DNA of 64,000 nucleotides from Streptomyces sp. NA02950 (GCF_013364155.1 NZ_CP054916.1:6755001-6819000); one strand, 5' to 3'; counted from the first letter of the stretch, positions 51,593 through 60,842 are shown. A program made the numbers and translations. Notes: generated by a model from the letters alone, not told the origin.

Positions 51593-52735
51593 ATGGACAA
51601 GACCCTGCTCGTGACCAACGACTTCCCGCCCCGTCCCGGCGGCATCCAGGCGTTCCTGCACAACATCGCGCTGCGTCTGGACCCGGAGCGGATCGTCGTC
51701 TACGCCTCCACCTGGAAGCGCGGCCGGGAGGGCGCCGAGGCCACCGCCCGCTTCGACGCCGAGCAGCCGTACCACGTCGTCCGCGACCGTACGACGATGC
51801 TGCTGCCCACCCCGCGTGTCACCCGCCGCGCCACCGCGCTGCTGCGGGAACACGGCTGCACCTCGGTGTGGTTCGGCGCCGCCGCGCCGCTGGGCCTGAT
51901 GGCCCCGGCGCTGCGGAAGGCCGGGGCCCGGCGGCTGGTGGGGACCACCCACGGGCACGAGGCGGCCTGGGCGCAGCTGCCCGCCTCCCGCTCCCTGCTG
52001 CGGCGGATCGGCGAGGGCACCGACACCCTCACCTATCTCGGCGAGTACACCCGCTCCCGGATCGCCGCGGCGGTCGGACCCGAGGCCGCGTCCCGGATGG
52101 TCCAGCTGCCGCCCGGAGTGGACGAGAAGACGTTCCACCCGGGGTCGGGCGGGGACGGGATCCGGGCCCGGCTGGGCCTCGCCGACCGGCCCGTGGTGGT
52201 GTGCGTCTCCCGGCTGGTCCCGCGCAAGGGGCAGGACACGCTGATCGAGGCGATGCCGCGGATCCTGCGGCGGGTGCCGGACGCGGTGCTGCTGATCGTG
52301 GGCGGCGGCCCGTACGCCAAGGATCTGCGCCGGCTGGCGGAGACCACCGGGGTGGCCGGCTCGGTGCGCTTCACCGGCGCCGTGCCCTGGGAGGAGCTGC
52401 CCGCCCACTACGGCGCGGGCGATGTGTTCGCCATGCCCTGCCGCACCCGGCGCGGCGGGCTGGACGTGGAAGGGCTCGGCATCGTCTATCTGGAGGCGTC
52501 CGCGACCGGACTCCCGGTGGTCGCCGGGGACTCCGGCGGCGCGCCGGACGCGGTGCTGGACGGGGAGACCGGCTGGGTGGTCCCCGGCGGCTCCGCCGAG
52601 AGCTGCGCGGAGCGGATCGTGGCCCTGCTGGAGGACCCGGAGCTGCGGCGCCGCATGGGGGAGCGGGGCCGGGAGTGGGTCGAGGAGCGCTGGCGCTGGG
52701 ATCTGCTCGCCGAGCGGCTGACGTCCCTGCTGTGA
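51593..52735 (+). CDS. GT4 glycosyltransferase, PimB-like mannosyltransferase
   Basis: A 380-residue GT-B enzyme. N-terminal acceptor domain TLLVTNDFPPRPGGIQAFL; C-terminal GDP-mannose domain with VVCVSRLVPRKGQDTLIEAM and the E-x7-E region GLDVEGLGIVYLEASATGLP. The pattern matches PimB', which adds the second mannose to phosphatidylinositol monomannoside in actinobacteria. A related GT4 activity cannot be excluded. ATG 51593. Confidence 0.87.
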   Translation: MDKTLLVTNDFPPRPGGIQAFLHNIALRLDPERIVVYASTWKRGREGAEATARFDAEQPYHVVRDRTTMLLPTPRVTRRATALLREHGCTSVWFGAAAPLGLMAPALRKAGARRLVGTTHGHEAAWAQLPASRSLLRRIGEGTDTLTYLGEYTRSRIAAAVGPEAASRMVQLPPGVDEKTFHPGSGGDGIRARLGLADRPVVVCVSRLVPRKGQDTLIEAMPRILRRVPDAVLLIVGGGPYAKDLRRLAETTGVAGSVRFTGAVPWEELPAHYGAGDVFAMPCRTRRGGLDVEGLGIVYLEASATGLPVVAGDSGGAPDAVLDGETGWVVPGGSAESCAERIVALLEDPELRRRMGERGREWVEERWRWDLLAERLTSLL

Positions 52736-52777
52736 GGCGCTGAGCCCGCCGAGGGGCGCGGACTGCTCTGGTCTGCT

Positions 52778-52813
52778 CTCACGGCCGCCCCGCGGCTCGC
52801 GGGCGGCCGTGAG
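52778..52813. terminator. Shared terminator of the mannosyltransferase and acyl-CoA ligase genes
   Basis: A perfect 13-bp stem CTCACGGCCGCCC with a 10-nt loop between convergent stops. Confidence 0.85.
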
Positions 52814-52833
52814 AACACAGAGCACATGGGGCC

Positions 52834-54630
52834 TCAGCCCTGGTAGATCGCCTCGATCTCGGATGCGAAGTCCTTGGCCACTACATTCCGCTTCAGCTTC
52901 AGCGACGGGGTGACATGACCGGAGTCCTCGGTGAACTGGGTCGGCAGGATACGGAACTTGCGCACCGACTCCGCCTTGGACACCGCCGCGTTCCCGTCGT
53001 CCACCGCGGTCTGGATCTCGGCCAGCAGATCCGGGTCGTCCCGCAGTTCGGCCGCCGAGACACCCTCCGGTTTGCCGTGCTCGGCGGCCCACCGGGGCAG
53101 GAACTCCTCGTCCACGGTGACCAGCGCGCCGACGAACGGACGGCCGTCGCCGACCACCATGCACTCGGCCACCAGGGCGTGGGCGCGGATCCGGTCCTCG
53201 ATCACCGCCGGGGCGACGTTCTTGCCGCCCGCGGTGATGATGATCTCCTTCTTGCGGCCGGTGATGGTGAGGTAGCCGTCCTCGTCGAGGGTGCCGACGT
53301 CCCCGGTGTGGAACCAGCCGTCGGACAGCGCCTCGGCGGTCGCGGCCTCGTTGTTCCAGTACTCGGTGAACAGGTGGTCGCCGTGGAGCAGCACTTCGCC
53401 GTCGTCCGCGATCCGCACCACCGAACCCGGCATCGGCTGGCCCACCGAGCCGATCTTCTGCCGGTCCCAGGGGTTGAAGGTGGTGGCCGCACAGGTCTCG
53501 GTGAGGCCGTAGCCCTCCAGCACCGTGAAGCCGATGCCCCGGTAGAAGTGGCCCAGCCGCGCGCCCAGCGGGGCGCCGCCGGAGATCGCGTGGGTGGCCC
53601 GGCCGCCGAGGACGGCCCGCAGTTTGCTGTAGACCAGCCGGTCGAAGACCTTGTGCGTGAACTTCAGCCGGAGGGACGGCCCGGAGGGGGTGTCCAGCGC
53701 CTTGCTGTAGGCGATGGCGGTCTCGGCCGCCTTGTCGAAGATCTTGCCCTTGCCCTCGGCCTGCGCCTTGGCCCGCGCCGAGTTGAAGACCTTCTCGAAG
53801 ACCCGCGGCACACCCAGCATCAAGGTGGGCCGGAACCCGGCGAGTTCATCGGTGAGGGACTTGATGTCCGGGACATGGCCCAGCTTGATCGGCGCCAGCA
53901 CCGCCGCGATCTCCACCAGCCGTCCGAAGACATGGGCCTCGGGGAGGAACAGCAGCACCGACGAGTCACCGGTGTTGAAGATCGGCTTCAGCCGGGCCAC
54001 CGCGTTGCCGCACTCGGCGAAGAAGCTGCGGTGCGAGAGCACACACCCCTTGGGGCGGCCGGTGGTGCCCGAGGTGTAGACGATGGTGGCGGGGGAGTCC
54101 GCGTTCGCGATCGAGCCGCGCTCCTCGACCACGTCGTCCGAAAGGTCGGCGCCCAGCTCGCGCAGCGCCTCGATCGCGTCGTCCTCGATCCGCCAGACGT
54201 TCTTCAGAGCGGGCAGGGAGTCCCGCACGGACTCCACGGCCGCCTCGTGCACCCCGGTCTCGACGAGCGCCGCGACCGCGCCCGAATCGCTCAGGATCCA
54301 CTGGATCTGCTCCGGTGAACTCGTCTCGTACACCGGTACGGTGACGCCGCCCGCGCTCCAGATGGCGAAGTCCAGCAGCGTCCACTCGTAGCGGGTGCGG
54401 GACATCAGCCCGACCCGGTCGCCTGGCTGCACTCCGGCCGCGATCAGGCCTTTGGCGGCGGCACACACCTCGGCCAGGAACTCGGTCGCGGTGACGTCCT
54501 CCCATCGGCCGTCGATCTTGCGGCCGACCACAGCGACATCCGGGTGCTGGGCGGCATTGCGTCGGATGAGGTCCGTCAGATTTCCGTCGGCCGGAACCTC
54601 GTACAGGGCCGGAAGGCTGAACTCGCGCAA
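52834..54630 (-). CDS. Long-chain fatty-acid--CoA ligase (AMP-forming)
   Basis: A 598-residue ANL-superfamily enzyme. P-loop motif ATIVYTSGTTGRPKGCVLSH, A5 motif VLEGYGLTETCAATTFNP, the GWFHTGDVGTLDEDGYLTIT segment, and the hinge/A10 Lys near PSLKLKRNVV. It activates fatty acids for beta-oxidation or lipid synthesis (FadD15-like). Start: TTG at 54630, 9 nt after GAGGAG, giving LREFSLPALYEV. A candidate promoter (-35 TTACCA, 18-nt spacer, -10 TAGTCT) lies at 54810-54781 on this strand. Confidence 0.94.
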   Translation of the reverse strand: MREFSLPALYEVPADGNLTDLIRRNAAQHPDVAVVGRKIDGRWEDVTATEFLAEVCAAAKGLIAAGVQPGDRVGLMSRTRYEWTLLDFAIWSAGGVTVPVYETSSPEQIQWILSDSGAVAALVETGVHEAAVESVRDSLPALKNVWRIEDDAIEALRELGADLSDDVVEERGSIANADSPATIVYTSGTTGRPKGCVLSHRSFFAECGNAVARLKPIFNTGDSSVLLFLPEAHVFGRLVEIAAVLAPIKLGHVPDIKSLTDELAGFRPTLMLGVPRVFEKVFNSARAKAQAEGKGKIFDKAAETAIAYSKALDTPSGPSLRLKFTHKVFDRLVYSKLRAVLGGRATHAISGGAPLGARLGHFYRGIGFTVLEGYGLTETCAATTFNPWDRQKIGSVGQPMPGSVVRIADDGEVLLHGDHLFTEYWNNEAATAEALSDGWFHTGDVGTLDEDGYLTITGRKKEIIITAGGKNVAPAVIEDRIRAHALVAECMVVGDGRPFVGALVTVDEEFLPRWAAEHGKPEGVSAAELRDDPDLLAEIQTAVDDGNAAVSKAESVRKFRILPTQFTEDSGHVTPSLKLKRNVVAKDFASEIEAIYQG

Positions 54631-54780
54631 GACTGCTGCTCCTCGTGGGGCGCCGGCGCCGCTACAGGGCATGGGGGGTGTGGGGGTGGACGGCCCGGAC
54701 GTTACCCATCGGTACTGCTCCGGGATAGGGGTTTCTGCCCAGATGTTTTATGCGTCACACACCGCCTTCTCAACTCCCGC

Positions 54781-54810
54781 AGACTAGTCGACCGGACGCA
54801 CGGCTGGTAA
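54781..54810 (-). promoter_or_regulatory. Putative acyl-CoA ligase promoter
   Basis: On the minus strand, TTACCA (54810-54805), an 18-nt spacer and TAGTCT (54786-54781). This would give an mRNA leader of about 145 nt. Confidence 0.4.
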
Positions 54811-54850
54811 GTAACCGCAGGTAGACGCGGGGCGGTGGCGACAGAACACC

Positions 54851-54880
54851 TTACGGCCCCCCGGCCGCAGGTCTTAGGGT
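54851..54880 (+). promoter_or_regulatory. Putative promoter for a leaderless phosphoesterase mRNA
   Basis: -35 TTACGG (54851-54856), an 18-nt spacer and -10 TAGGGT (54875-54880), seven nt before the ATG at 54888. The expected start point coincides with the start codon. Confidence 0.5.
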
Positions 54881-54887
54881 GACACGC

Positions 54888-55652
54888 ATGCGAGTCCACG
54901 TGGTGAGCGACGTGCATGGCAACAGTGAGGACCTGGGGAAGGCCGGTGACGGAGCGGATGCCCTGATCTGTCTCGGTGACCTCGTCCTCTTCCTCGACTA
55001 TGCGGATCACTCCCGCGGGATCTTCCCCGACCTGTTCGGCGTCGAGAACGCGCACCGCATCGTCGAACTGCGCACCGCCCGCCGCTTCGAGGAGGCGCGG
55101 GAGTTCGGCAACCGGCTGTGGGACGGGACGGACCGCCGCGCCGCGATCGAGTCCGCCGTGCGCCGCCAGTACGCCGAGCTGTTCGCCGCGTTTCCCACCC
55201 CGACGTACGCCACCTACGGCAATGTCGACATACCGTCCCTGTGGTCGGAATACACCCGCCCCGGGCTCACCGTCCTCGACGGGGAGCGTGTGGAGATCGG
55301 CGGACTGGTCTTCGGCTTCGTCGGCGGCGGACTGCGCACCCCGATGCGCACGCCGTACGAGATCGACGACGAAACCTACGCCACCAAGATCGCGGCCCTC
55401 GGCGACGGGGTGGACGTGCTGTGCACCCACATTCCGCCGGAGGTTCCCGAGCTCTGCTACGACACCGTGGCCCGCCGTTTCGAGCGGGGCAGTTCCGCCC
55501 TGCTCGAGGCGATTCACACGGTCCGCCCCAGGTACGCCCTCTTCGGCCATGTCCACCAGCCGCTCGCCCGCCGGATGCGGATCGGCGCCACCGAGTGCGT
55601 CAACGTCGGCCACTTCGCCTCCTCCGGCACACCCTGGACCCTGGAGTGGTGA
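54888..55652 (+). CDS. Metallophosphoesterase
   Basis: 254 residues of the calcineurin-like fold. Metal motifs are VHVVSDVHGN (D-x-H), LICLGDLVLFLD (G-D), TYGNVD (GN-x-D), CTHIPPE and the C-terminal FGHVHQPLARR (G-H-x-H). Likely hydrolyses phosphomonoesters or diesters; the substrate is unknown. ATG 54888 is chosen over the GTG at 54879 because the -10 box overlaps that GTG. Confidence 0.93.
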   Translation: MRVHVVSDVHGNSEDLGKAGDGADALICLGDLVLFLDYADHSRGIFPDLFGVENAHRIVELRTARRFEEAREFGNRLWDGTDRRAAIESAVRRQYAELFAAFPTPTYATYGNVDIPSLWSEYTRPGLTVLDGERVEIGGLVFGFVGGGLRTPMRTPYEIDDETYATKIAALGDGVDVLCTHIPPEVPELCYDTVARRFERGSSALLEAIHTVRPRYALFGHVHQPLARRMRIGATECVNVGHFASSGTPWTLEW

Positions 55653-55718
55653 GCCGAGCGCGGTAGCCTTCAGCGGCAGACACCCCATGCGGCGGACCGG
55701 TACGGAGGAGCCACGGCG

Positions 55719-56159
55719 ATGGCGGAACACACCAGCTCGAGCATCACGATCGATGCGGCACCGGCCGACGTGATGGAGGTGATCGCCGACTTCGACCGTT
55801 ACCCCGAGTGGTCCGGAGAGGTGAAGGAGGCCGACATCCTCACCAAGGACGACCGCGGCCGCGCCGAACAGGTGCGGATGGTGCTCGACGCCGGGGCGAT
55901 CAAGGACGACTACACCCTCGCCTACACCTGGACCGGTGCCAACGAGGTGAGCTGGTCCCTGGTCAAGTCCCAGATGCTGCGCGCCCTCGACGGTTCCTAC
56001 CGGCTCGCCCCGGTCGACGGCGGCAAGCGCACCGAGGTGACGTACCAGCTGACCGTCGACGTCAAGATCCCGATGCTCGGCATGATCAAGCGCAAGGCCG
56101 AGAAGGTCATCATCGACCGCGCCCTGGCGGGCCTGAAGAAGCGCGTCGAGAACGTCTGA
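55719..56159 (+). CDS. SRPBCC family protein (START-like lipid/hydrophobic ligand binding)
   Basis: 146 residues of helix-grip fold: SSSITIDAAPADVMEVIADF, YPEWSGEVKEADIL, and a long C-terminal helix IDRALAGLKKRVENV. It may bind or act on a hydrophobic molecule; function unknown. GGAGGAG before ATG. It follows the phosphoesterase by 66 bp. Confidence 0.9.
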   Translation: MAEHTSSSITIDAAPADVMEVIADFDRYPEWSGEVKEADILTKDDRGRAEQVRMVLDAGAIKDDYTLAYTWTGANEVSWSLVKSQMLRALDGSYRLAPVDGGKRTEVTYQLTVDVKIPMLGMIKRKAEKVIIDRALAGLKKRVENV

Positions 56160-56372
56160 GACCGGCCGGGCGCGGCCGGGTTCGTCCGGAGGCCGGGTAC
56201 GTCCGGGGCCGGGACGGCGGCGGGGGCGGGACGCGGCAGCGGCGATGACCGGGCGCGCCCCGGCCCCCGGGGTACGCTCCGGCCGGGGGATGAACCGCAC
56301 CGCACCCCACGCACCGCACCCCGTGCGCGTCCGCACGCGCACCCCGCACCACCCCGCCCGGAGGCTTCTTTC
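56160..56372. other. Intergenic region, GC-rich
   Basis: 213 bp without a gene. It carries repeated CGCACC-type motifs near 56300-56355 and a -10-like GGTACGCT around 56270, which may be the promoter of the ArsA-like gene. Confidence 0.35.
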
Positions 56373-57686
56373 ATGCGTACGGTCCTCGTCACCGGTACCG
56401 GCGGCGCGGGCCGCACCACCGTGGCGGCCGCGACCGCCCTGGCCGCCGCCCGCGAGGGGCGGCGGACGCTGCTGCTGACGGCCGACCGGGACGGCACTCC
56501 CGAGACGCTGCTCGGCATCGGAGCGCTGCGCCCGGCCCCCGGCCGGACCGCCGAGCGGCTGCCGTGGTCCGTTCCCGTCGAGGTCACCCCGGGGCTGTGG
56601 GCCGCCCGGATCGTCACCGACCACTGGTTCCGCGACGAGCTGACCGCGCTCCAGGAGCGCGGCCGCGGCGTCCTGGACATGCTCGGCGCCGCCCCGCTGG
56701 ACGGCGAGGAGCTGACCGCCCTCCCCGGGATGGAGTCCTTCGCACTGCTGCGCGCCCTGCGGACGGCCCGGGCCGCCCCGCCCGGCGCCGGGTGGGACCT
56801 GCTCGTCGTCGACATGCCGCCCGCCCCGGAGACCATCGGGGTGCTCGCCCTGCCCGGGCAACTGCGGCGTTATCTGCGCCGGCTGCTGCCCGCCGAGCGA
56901 CAGGCGGCCCGTGCGCTGCGCCCGATGCTCGCCCAGCTCGCCGGGGTGCCGATGCCCGCGCAGAAGCTCTACGAGACGGCCGAGCGCTGGGAGCGCGAGC
57001 TCGCCGCGGTCCAGGGCGTCATCGAGTCCGAGGCCACGACCGTGGCGCTGGTGGTGGACCCCGGTCCGCTGGCCGACCGCGCGCTGCGCACCGCCCGCGC
57101 CGGGCTCGCGCTGCACGGCTGCCGGGTGGAGGCGGTCATCGCCAACCGGCTGCTGCCCACCGGCACCGCCGACCCCTGGCTCGCCGCCCTCTCGGGCCAG
57201 CAGCAGACCGCGCTCAAGGAGCTGTACGAGCAGGGGGCGCCCGACGTCCCGGTGCGCGAGCTGCCGCATCTGGGCCGCGACCCGCAGGGCGTCGGCGACC
57301 AGCCCGCCCCCGGCACCGAAGGTGCCGAAGGTCCCCGTCCGGCGGCCGAAGCCGCCCGTCCCGCCGGGCTCGCCGCCCTCGCCGGAGCCGTCGGGGCGCC
57401 GCAGCCCCGCCCCGACCGGCCCGCCGCCGACCCCTGGACCGTGGAGGACCGGCTCGCCGACGACGGCGTCCTGCTGTGGCGGCTGCCGCTGCCCGGCGCC
57501 GACCGGGACGCCCTCGCCCTGGTCCGCCGCGGTGACGAACTGATCGTCACCGTCGGCCCCTTCCACCGGGTGCTGCCCCTGCCGTCCGCGCTGCGTCGCT
57601 GCACCGTCTCCGGTGCCGGGCTGCGCGACGGATGGCTCCAGGTGCGCTTCACCCCCGACCCCGACCTGTGGCCCAAGCGCCCCTGA
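56373..57686 (+). CDS. ArsA-like ATPase-family protein with degenerate P-loop
   Basis: 437 residues. The fold matches ArsA/GET3-type SIMIBI ATPases (LLVVDMPPAPETIGVLALP, TTVALVVDPGPLADRALR), but the deviant Walker A is TGTGGAGRTTVAAATA, in which both the signature Lys and the phosphate-binding Lys (normally GKGGVGKT) are replaced by Thr and Arg. ATP hydrolysis is therefore doubtful. The C-terminal ~120 residues form a Pro/Ala linker then a beta-rich ArsA HSP20-like domain (GDELIVTVGPFHRVLPLP). Role unknown. Confidence 0.88.
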   Translation: MRTVLVTGTGGAGRTTVAAATALAAAREGRRTLLLTADRDGTPETLLGIGALRPAPGRTAERLPWSVPVEVTPGLWAARIVTDHWFRDELTALQERGRGVLDMLGAAPLDGEELTALPGMESFALLRALRTARAAPPGAGWDLLVVDMPPAPETIGVLALPGQLRRYLRRLLPAERQAARALRPMLAQLAGVPMPAQKLYETAERWERELAAVQGVIESEATTVALVVDPGPLADRALRTARAGLALHGCRVEAVIANRLLPTGTADPWLAALSGQQQTALKELYEQGAPDVPVRELPHLGRDPQGVGDQPAPGTEGAEGPRPAAEAARPAGLAALAGAVGAPQPRPDRPAADPWTVEDRLADDGVLLWRLPLPGADRDALALVRRGDELIVTVGPFHRVLPLPSALRRCTVSGAGLRDGWLQVRFTPDPDLWPKRP

Positions 57687-57694
57687 CCCCGGCC

Positions 57695-57864
57695 CTAGGG
57701 CCCGTCTTCACAGGGGTCGCCCTGCTCCCGACGCCTGGCACGGCGCCTCGCTGCGTTGTCGGAGTCGCCCGAGTACGCCCAGTACGAGGGCAATCCTCCG
57801 CCTTGCGATCCCCCGCACCAGACGCCGCTCGCGGCCGGACGCCCCCTGTGAAGACGGACCCTAG
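57695..57864. repeat. 170-bp MITE-like repeat with 22-bp terminal inverted repeats
   Basis: Ends at 57695-57716 and 57843-57864 are inverted copies with one mismatch in 22 and terminate in CTAG. No ORF of its own. The internal sequence (for example GGCGCCTCGCTGCGTTGTCG) is one I recognise as dispersed between Streptomyces genes. It may be mobilised in trans or act as a structured RNA or terminator. Confidence 0.72.
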
Positions 57865-57963
57865 CCCCTGGGGCTCTGACCGGGCCCCGCCGTTCCGGTA
57901 ACGTCGGTGGCAAGCCCGGATGAACGCACCGGACAGCCAGCCTCCCCGCCGCAGGAGTTCGCC

Positions 57964-58437
57964 ATGAGCGATGCCACCGAGCGCCCCGCAGACACTCCCG
58001 ACACCGAGATCCCGGTCTCCGAGATCGATCCCGACGCCTGGGAGCGGGCCTGCGCCGAGGACCTCGCCGCCGAGCGGGCCCGCCGGGCCCGGGAGTCGGC
58101 GGAGGAGGAGCCGGGCAGTGCCGCCGAGGAGCTGCGCAAGCTGGCCGAGGCGCTGGCCGACCGGTTGACCGGGACACAATCCCCGCTCGCCGGGACCGCG
58201 GTCCAGGGCGCCGTACAACAATTGATCGCACAGGCCAAGGCGGCCGTGGAACCGGTCATTGAGCGCAACCCGGACGTTTTTGACCATCTCGCCAGCGCCG
58301 GTACGGAGCTGCTCGCCGCCTATCGCGCCGCTGTCGCGGGGGAGGAGCAGCGCTGGACCAGGGGCACCGATCGGGACGGCAAGGGTCGTGATGATGGAGG
58401 CAAGAGTTCGAGTAGTGAACACATCGACCTCGATTGA
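57964..58437 (+). CDS. DUF5304 family hypothetical protein
   Basis: 157 residues, acidic N-terminus (PDTEIPVSEIDPDAWERACA), Glu/Arg/Ala helices (~45-75), then an amphipathic helical part (VQQLIAQAKAAVEPVIERNP) and a hydrophilic tail. No membrane segment or motif. ATG 57964 follows GCAGGAG. It precedes glkA by 56 bp. Function unknown. Confidence 0.82.
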   Translation: MSDATERPADTPDTEIPVSEIDPDAWERACAEDLAAERARRARESAEEEPGSAAEELRKLAEALADRLTGTQSPLAGTAVQGAVQQLIAQAKAAVEPVIERNPDVFDHLASAGTELLAAYRAAVAGEEQRWTRGTDRDGKGRDDGGKSSSSEHIDLD

Positions 58438-58493
58438 GCGCTCCTCCGGTACCGTTAGCCACGGCGGGGTTCGACCAAATAACTGAGGGACTC

Positions 58494-59435
58494 ATGGGAC
58501 TCACCATCGGCGTCGACATCGGCGGCACGAAAATCGCGGCTGGCGTGGTCGACGAAGAGGGCTCGATTCTCGAAACGAGCACGGTATCGACCCCACCGAC
58601 TCCGGAGGGGGTCGTCGACGCCATCGCGGACGCGGTGCGCAAGGTGAGCACCGGGCACGATGTCGAGGCCGTCGGCATCGGCGCGGCCGGTTACGTGGAC
58701 GACAAGCGCGCCACGGTGCTCTTCGCGCCCAACATCAACTGGCGTCACGAGGCGCTCAAGGACAAGGTCGAGCAGCGCGTCGGCCTGCCCGTGGTGGTGG
58801 AGAACGACGCCAACGCGGCGGCCTGGGGCGAGTACCGCTTCGGCGCCGGTGCCGGTCATGACGACGTCGTCTGCATCACGCTCGGCACCGGTCTGGGCGG
58901 CGGCATCATCATCGGCGGCAAGCTGCACCGCGGCCGGTTCGGCGTCGCCGCCGAGTTCGGCCACATCAGGGTGGTCCCGGACGGTCTGCTGTGCGGCTGC
59001 GGCAGCCAGGGCTGCTGGGAGCAGTACGCCTCCGGCCGTGCGCTGGTCCGCTACGCCAAGCAGCGCGCCGCCGCCACCCCGGAGAACGCCGAGGTGCTGC
59101 TCGGTCTCGGTGACGGCACCGCCGAGGGCATCCAGGGCAAGCACATCAGCGACGCCGCCCGCCAGGGCGACCCGGTGGCCATCGACTCCTTCCGCGAGCT
59201 GGCCCGCTGGGCCGGGGCCGGGCTGGCCGACCTCGCCTCGCTCTTCGATCCCTCGGCGTTCATCGTCGGCGGCGGGGTCTCCGACGAGGGCGACCTCGTT
59301 CTGGAGCCGATCCGCAAGTCCTTCCGCCGCTGGCTCGTCGGCAACCGGTGGCGCCCGCACGCCCAGGTGCTCGCCGCCCAGCTCGGCGGCAAGGCCGGGC
59401 TCGTCGGCGCCGCCGACCTGGCCCGCCAGGGCTGA
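58494..59435 (+). CDS. glkA: ROK-family glucokinase
   Basis: 313 residues. The ATP-binding N-terminus MGLTIGVDIGGTKIAAGVVD, catalytic Asp in VVVENDANAAAWGEY, ROK zinc site in CGCGSQGCWEQYASGRAL (with the upstream His in EFGHIRV), and TLGTGLGGGIIIGGKLHRGR. It phosphorylates glucose using ATP and in Streptomyces is also the main agent of glucose repression. ATG 58494 follows GAGGGA. Confidence 0.96.
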   Translation: MGLTIGVDIGGTKIAAGVVDEEGSILETSTVSTPPTPEGVVDAIADAVRKVSTGHDVEAVGIGAAGYVDDKRATVLFAPNINWRHEALKDKVEQRVGLPVVVENDANAAAWGEYRFGAGAGHDDVVCITLGTGLGGGIIIGGKLHRGRFGVAAEFGHIRVVPDGLLCGCGSQGCWEQYASGRALVRYAKQRAAATPENAEVLLGLGDGTAEGIQGKHISDAARQGDPVAIDSFRELARWAGAGLADLASLFDPSAFIVGGGVSDEGDLVLEPIRKSFRRWLVGNRWRPHAQVLAAQLGGKAGLVGAADLARQG

Positions 59436-59448
59436 CCGGGCCGCCACC

Positions 59449-60276
59449 GTGGCGCTCGCGGACCTGCCCGGATCCACCACCGGCCCGGACGCGGCGGTGG
59501 TGCGGGTGCTCAGCTACAACATCCGCTCGATGCGCGACGACCGCGAGGCGCTGGCCCGGGTGATCCGGGCCTGCGCCCCCGATGTGCTGTGCGTGCAGGA
59601 GGCGCCGCGCTTCTTCCGCTGGCGCAAGGCCGCGGCCTGGCTCGCCCGGGAGACCGGCCTCGTCTACACCACGGGCGGGGCCACCGCCACCGGCCCGATG
59701 ATCCTCACCTCGCTGCGCGCCCAGGTGGAGCGGACCGAGGACATCCTGCTGCCCCGGGTCCCCGGGCTGCACCGGCGCGGCTTCGCGACCGCCGTACTGC
59801 GCTTCGGGACCGGCCACCGCGCCCCCGGCGACGGGGTCCGGCTCGGCGTGGTCAGCTGCCATCTGAGCCTGGCCGCCGCCGAGCGCTACGACCAGGCCGG
59901 GATGCTGCTGGACCGGGTCACCGCGCTCGGCGTCCCGTACGCGGTCGCGGCCGGTGACATCAACGAACGCCCCGAGGGCCGGGCCTTCCGCAGGATCGCC
60001 GGGCGGCTGCGGGACGGCTGGGCCACCGAGCCCTGGGGGAGCGAGGACACCTTCTCCCCGGACGACCCCCGGCGGCGCATCGACGCGGTCTTCGCCTCCG
60101 AGGGTGTGGAGATCATCGGCTGCGGGGTCCCGGCCGGGCTGCCCGGTGTCACGGACGCGGACCTGAGGGCGGCCACGGACCACCTCCCGGTCCTGGCCGC
60201 CCTCCGGCTGCCCCGTACGACCCCGGCCCAGGGGCGTTCCCCCGCTCCCCGGGACCGGGGAACTCTCCCCTCCTGA
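59449..60276 (+). CDS. Endonuclease/exonuclease/phosphatase family protein
   Basis: 275 residues. EEP fold landmarks: VLSYNIRSMRDD, APDVLCVQEAPRFF (metal Glu), GVVSCHLSLAAAERYDQAGM, YAVAAGDINERPEG, RRRIDAVFASEGV and ATDHLPVLAALRL. It would cleave phosphodiester or phosphomonoester bonds; the substrate is unknown. GTG 59449, 13 bp after the glkA stop, so probably in one operon. The Pro/Arg-rich C-terminal tail runs into the decayed region. Confidence 0.88.
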   Translation: MALADLPGSTTGPDAAVVRVLSYNIRSMRDDREALARVIRACAPDVLCVQEAPRFFRWRKAAAWLARETGLVYTTGGATATGPMILTSLRAQVERTEDILLPRVPGLHRRGFATAVLRFGTGHRAPGDGVRLGVVSCHLSLAAAERYDQAGMLLDRVTALGVPYAVAAGDINERPEGRAFRRIAGRLRDGWATEPWGSEDTFSPDDPRRRIDAVFASEGVEIIGCGVPAGLPGVTDADLRAATDHLPVLAALRLPRTTPAQGRSPAPRDRGTLPS

Positions 60277-60289
60277 GCGCTTCCTGGGC

Positions 60290-60842
60290 GCTTCCTCCGC
60301 GCGCTCGGGTACGCCCCTGGGGGCGCTGCTTCGCCTTGTCGACGACGGCGTAGTCCGCCAGGTACGAGCGCTGGACGAACGTCCCCTCGCCCGATGTACG
60401 GGTGTCGCGCATCCCCAGGTACGCGTAGTCGTCCGGGGCGAAGATGAACACCGAGGACAGCCCGCGCTCGCCCTTGTACGAGATCGCGATCCCCTCGCGC
60501 CCCCTGGCGTCCTTCTCACCCGGGGTCGCCTTCACCCCCGGGATCTTGGCCAGTGCCTCGTAGGCGGCGGGCCGCAGCCCCTTGGGCATCACCGCACCCG
60601 GTAGAGCAGCCCGGCCAGCCCGAACTCGATATCGCCCCACTCCTGCCCGGTGACCGGCTTGTTGTACCGCGGCTTGTGGTACGTCCAGTCCCGGACCGCG
60701 ATCAGCAGTTCGTCCGGGTCGGTGGGGAGGGCTTCGAGCCGTGTCCAGTCCTGCGGCGGACAGACCGACTCGTTCTCCTTGACCGGATCGGCCCACCAGC
60801 CGCGGCCGATCTCCATGATCCAGGAGCGCCGGGAGTCGTCCA
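60290..60842 (-). pseudogene. CU044_5270-family protein, 3' remnant with frameshift
   Basis: Two frames must be joined: one gives EIGRGWWADPVKENESVCPP and TRLEALPTDPDELLIAVRDW and ends at a premature TGA (~60589). The other continues at once with MPKGLRPAAYEALAKIPGVK and ADYAVVDKAKQRP. Together they resemble the C-terminal half of CU044_5270-family proteins, which are often encoded next to an ECF sigma factor. The N-terminal half, including the membrane anchor, is missing. The last frame has no natural stop and reads antisense into the EEP gene. Confidence 0.75.

Noticed and set aside
50177..53164. 995-codon minus-strand open frame
   Set aside because: Runs antisense through the lipoprotein and mannosyltransferase genes; Arg/Gly/Pro-rich with no motif.
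54702..57566. 954-codon minus-strand open frame
   Set aside because: Antisense to the phosphoesterase, SRPBCC and ArsA-like genes, all of which have recognisable domains on the plus strand.
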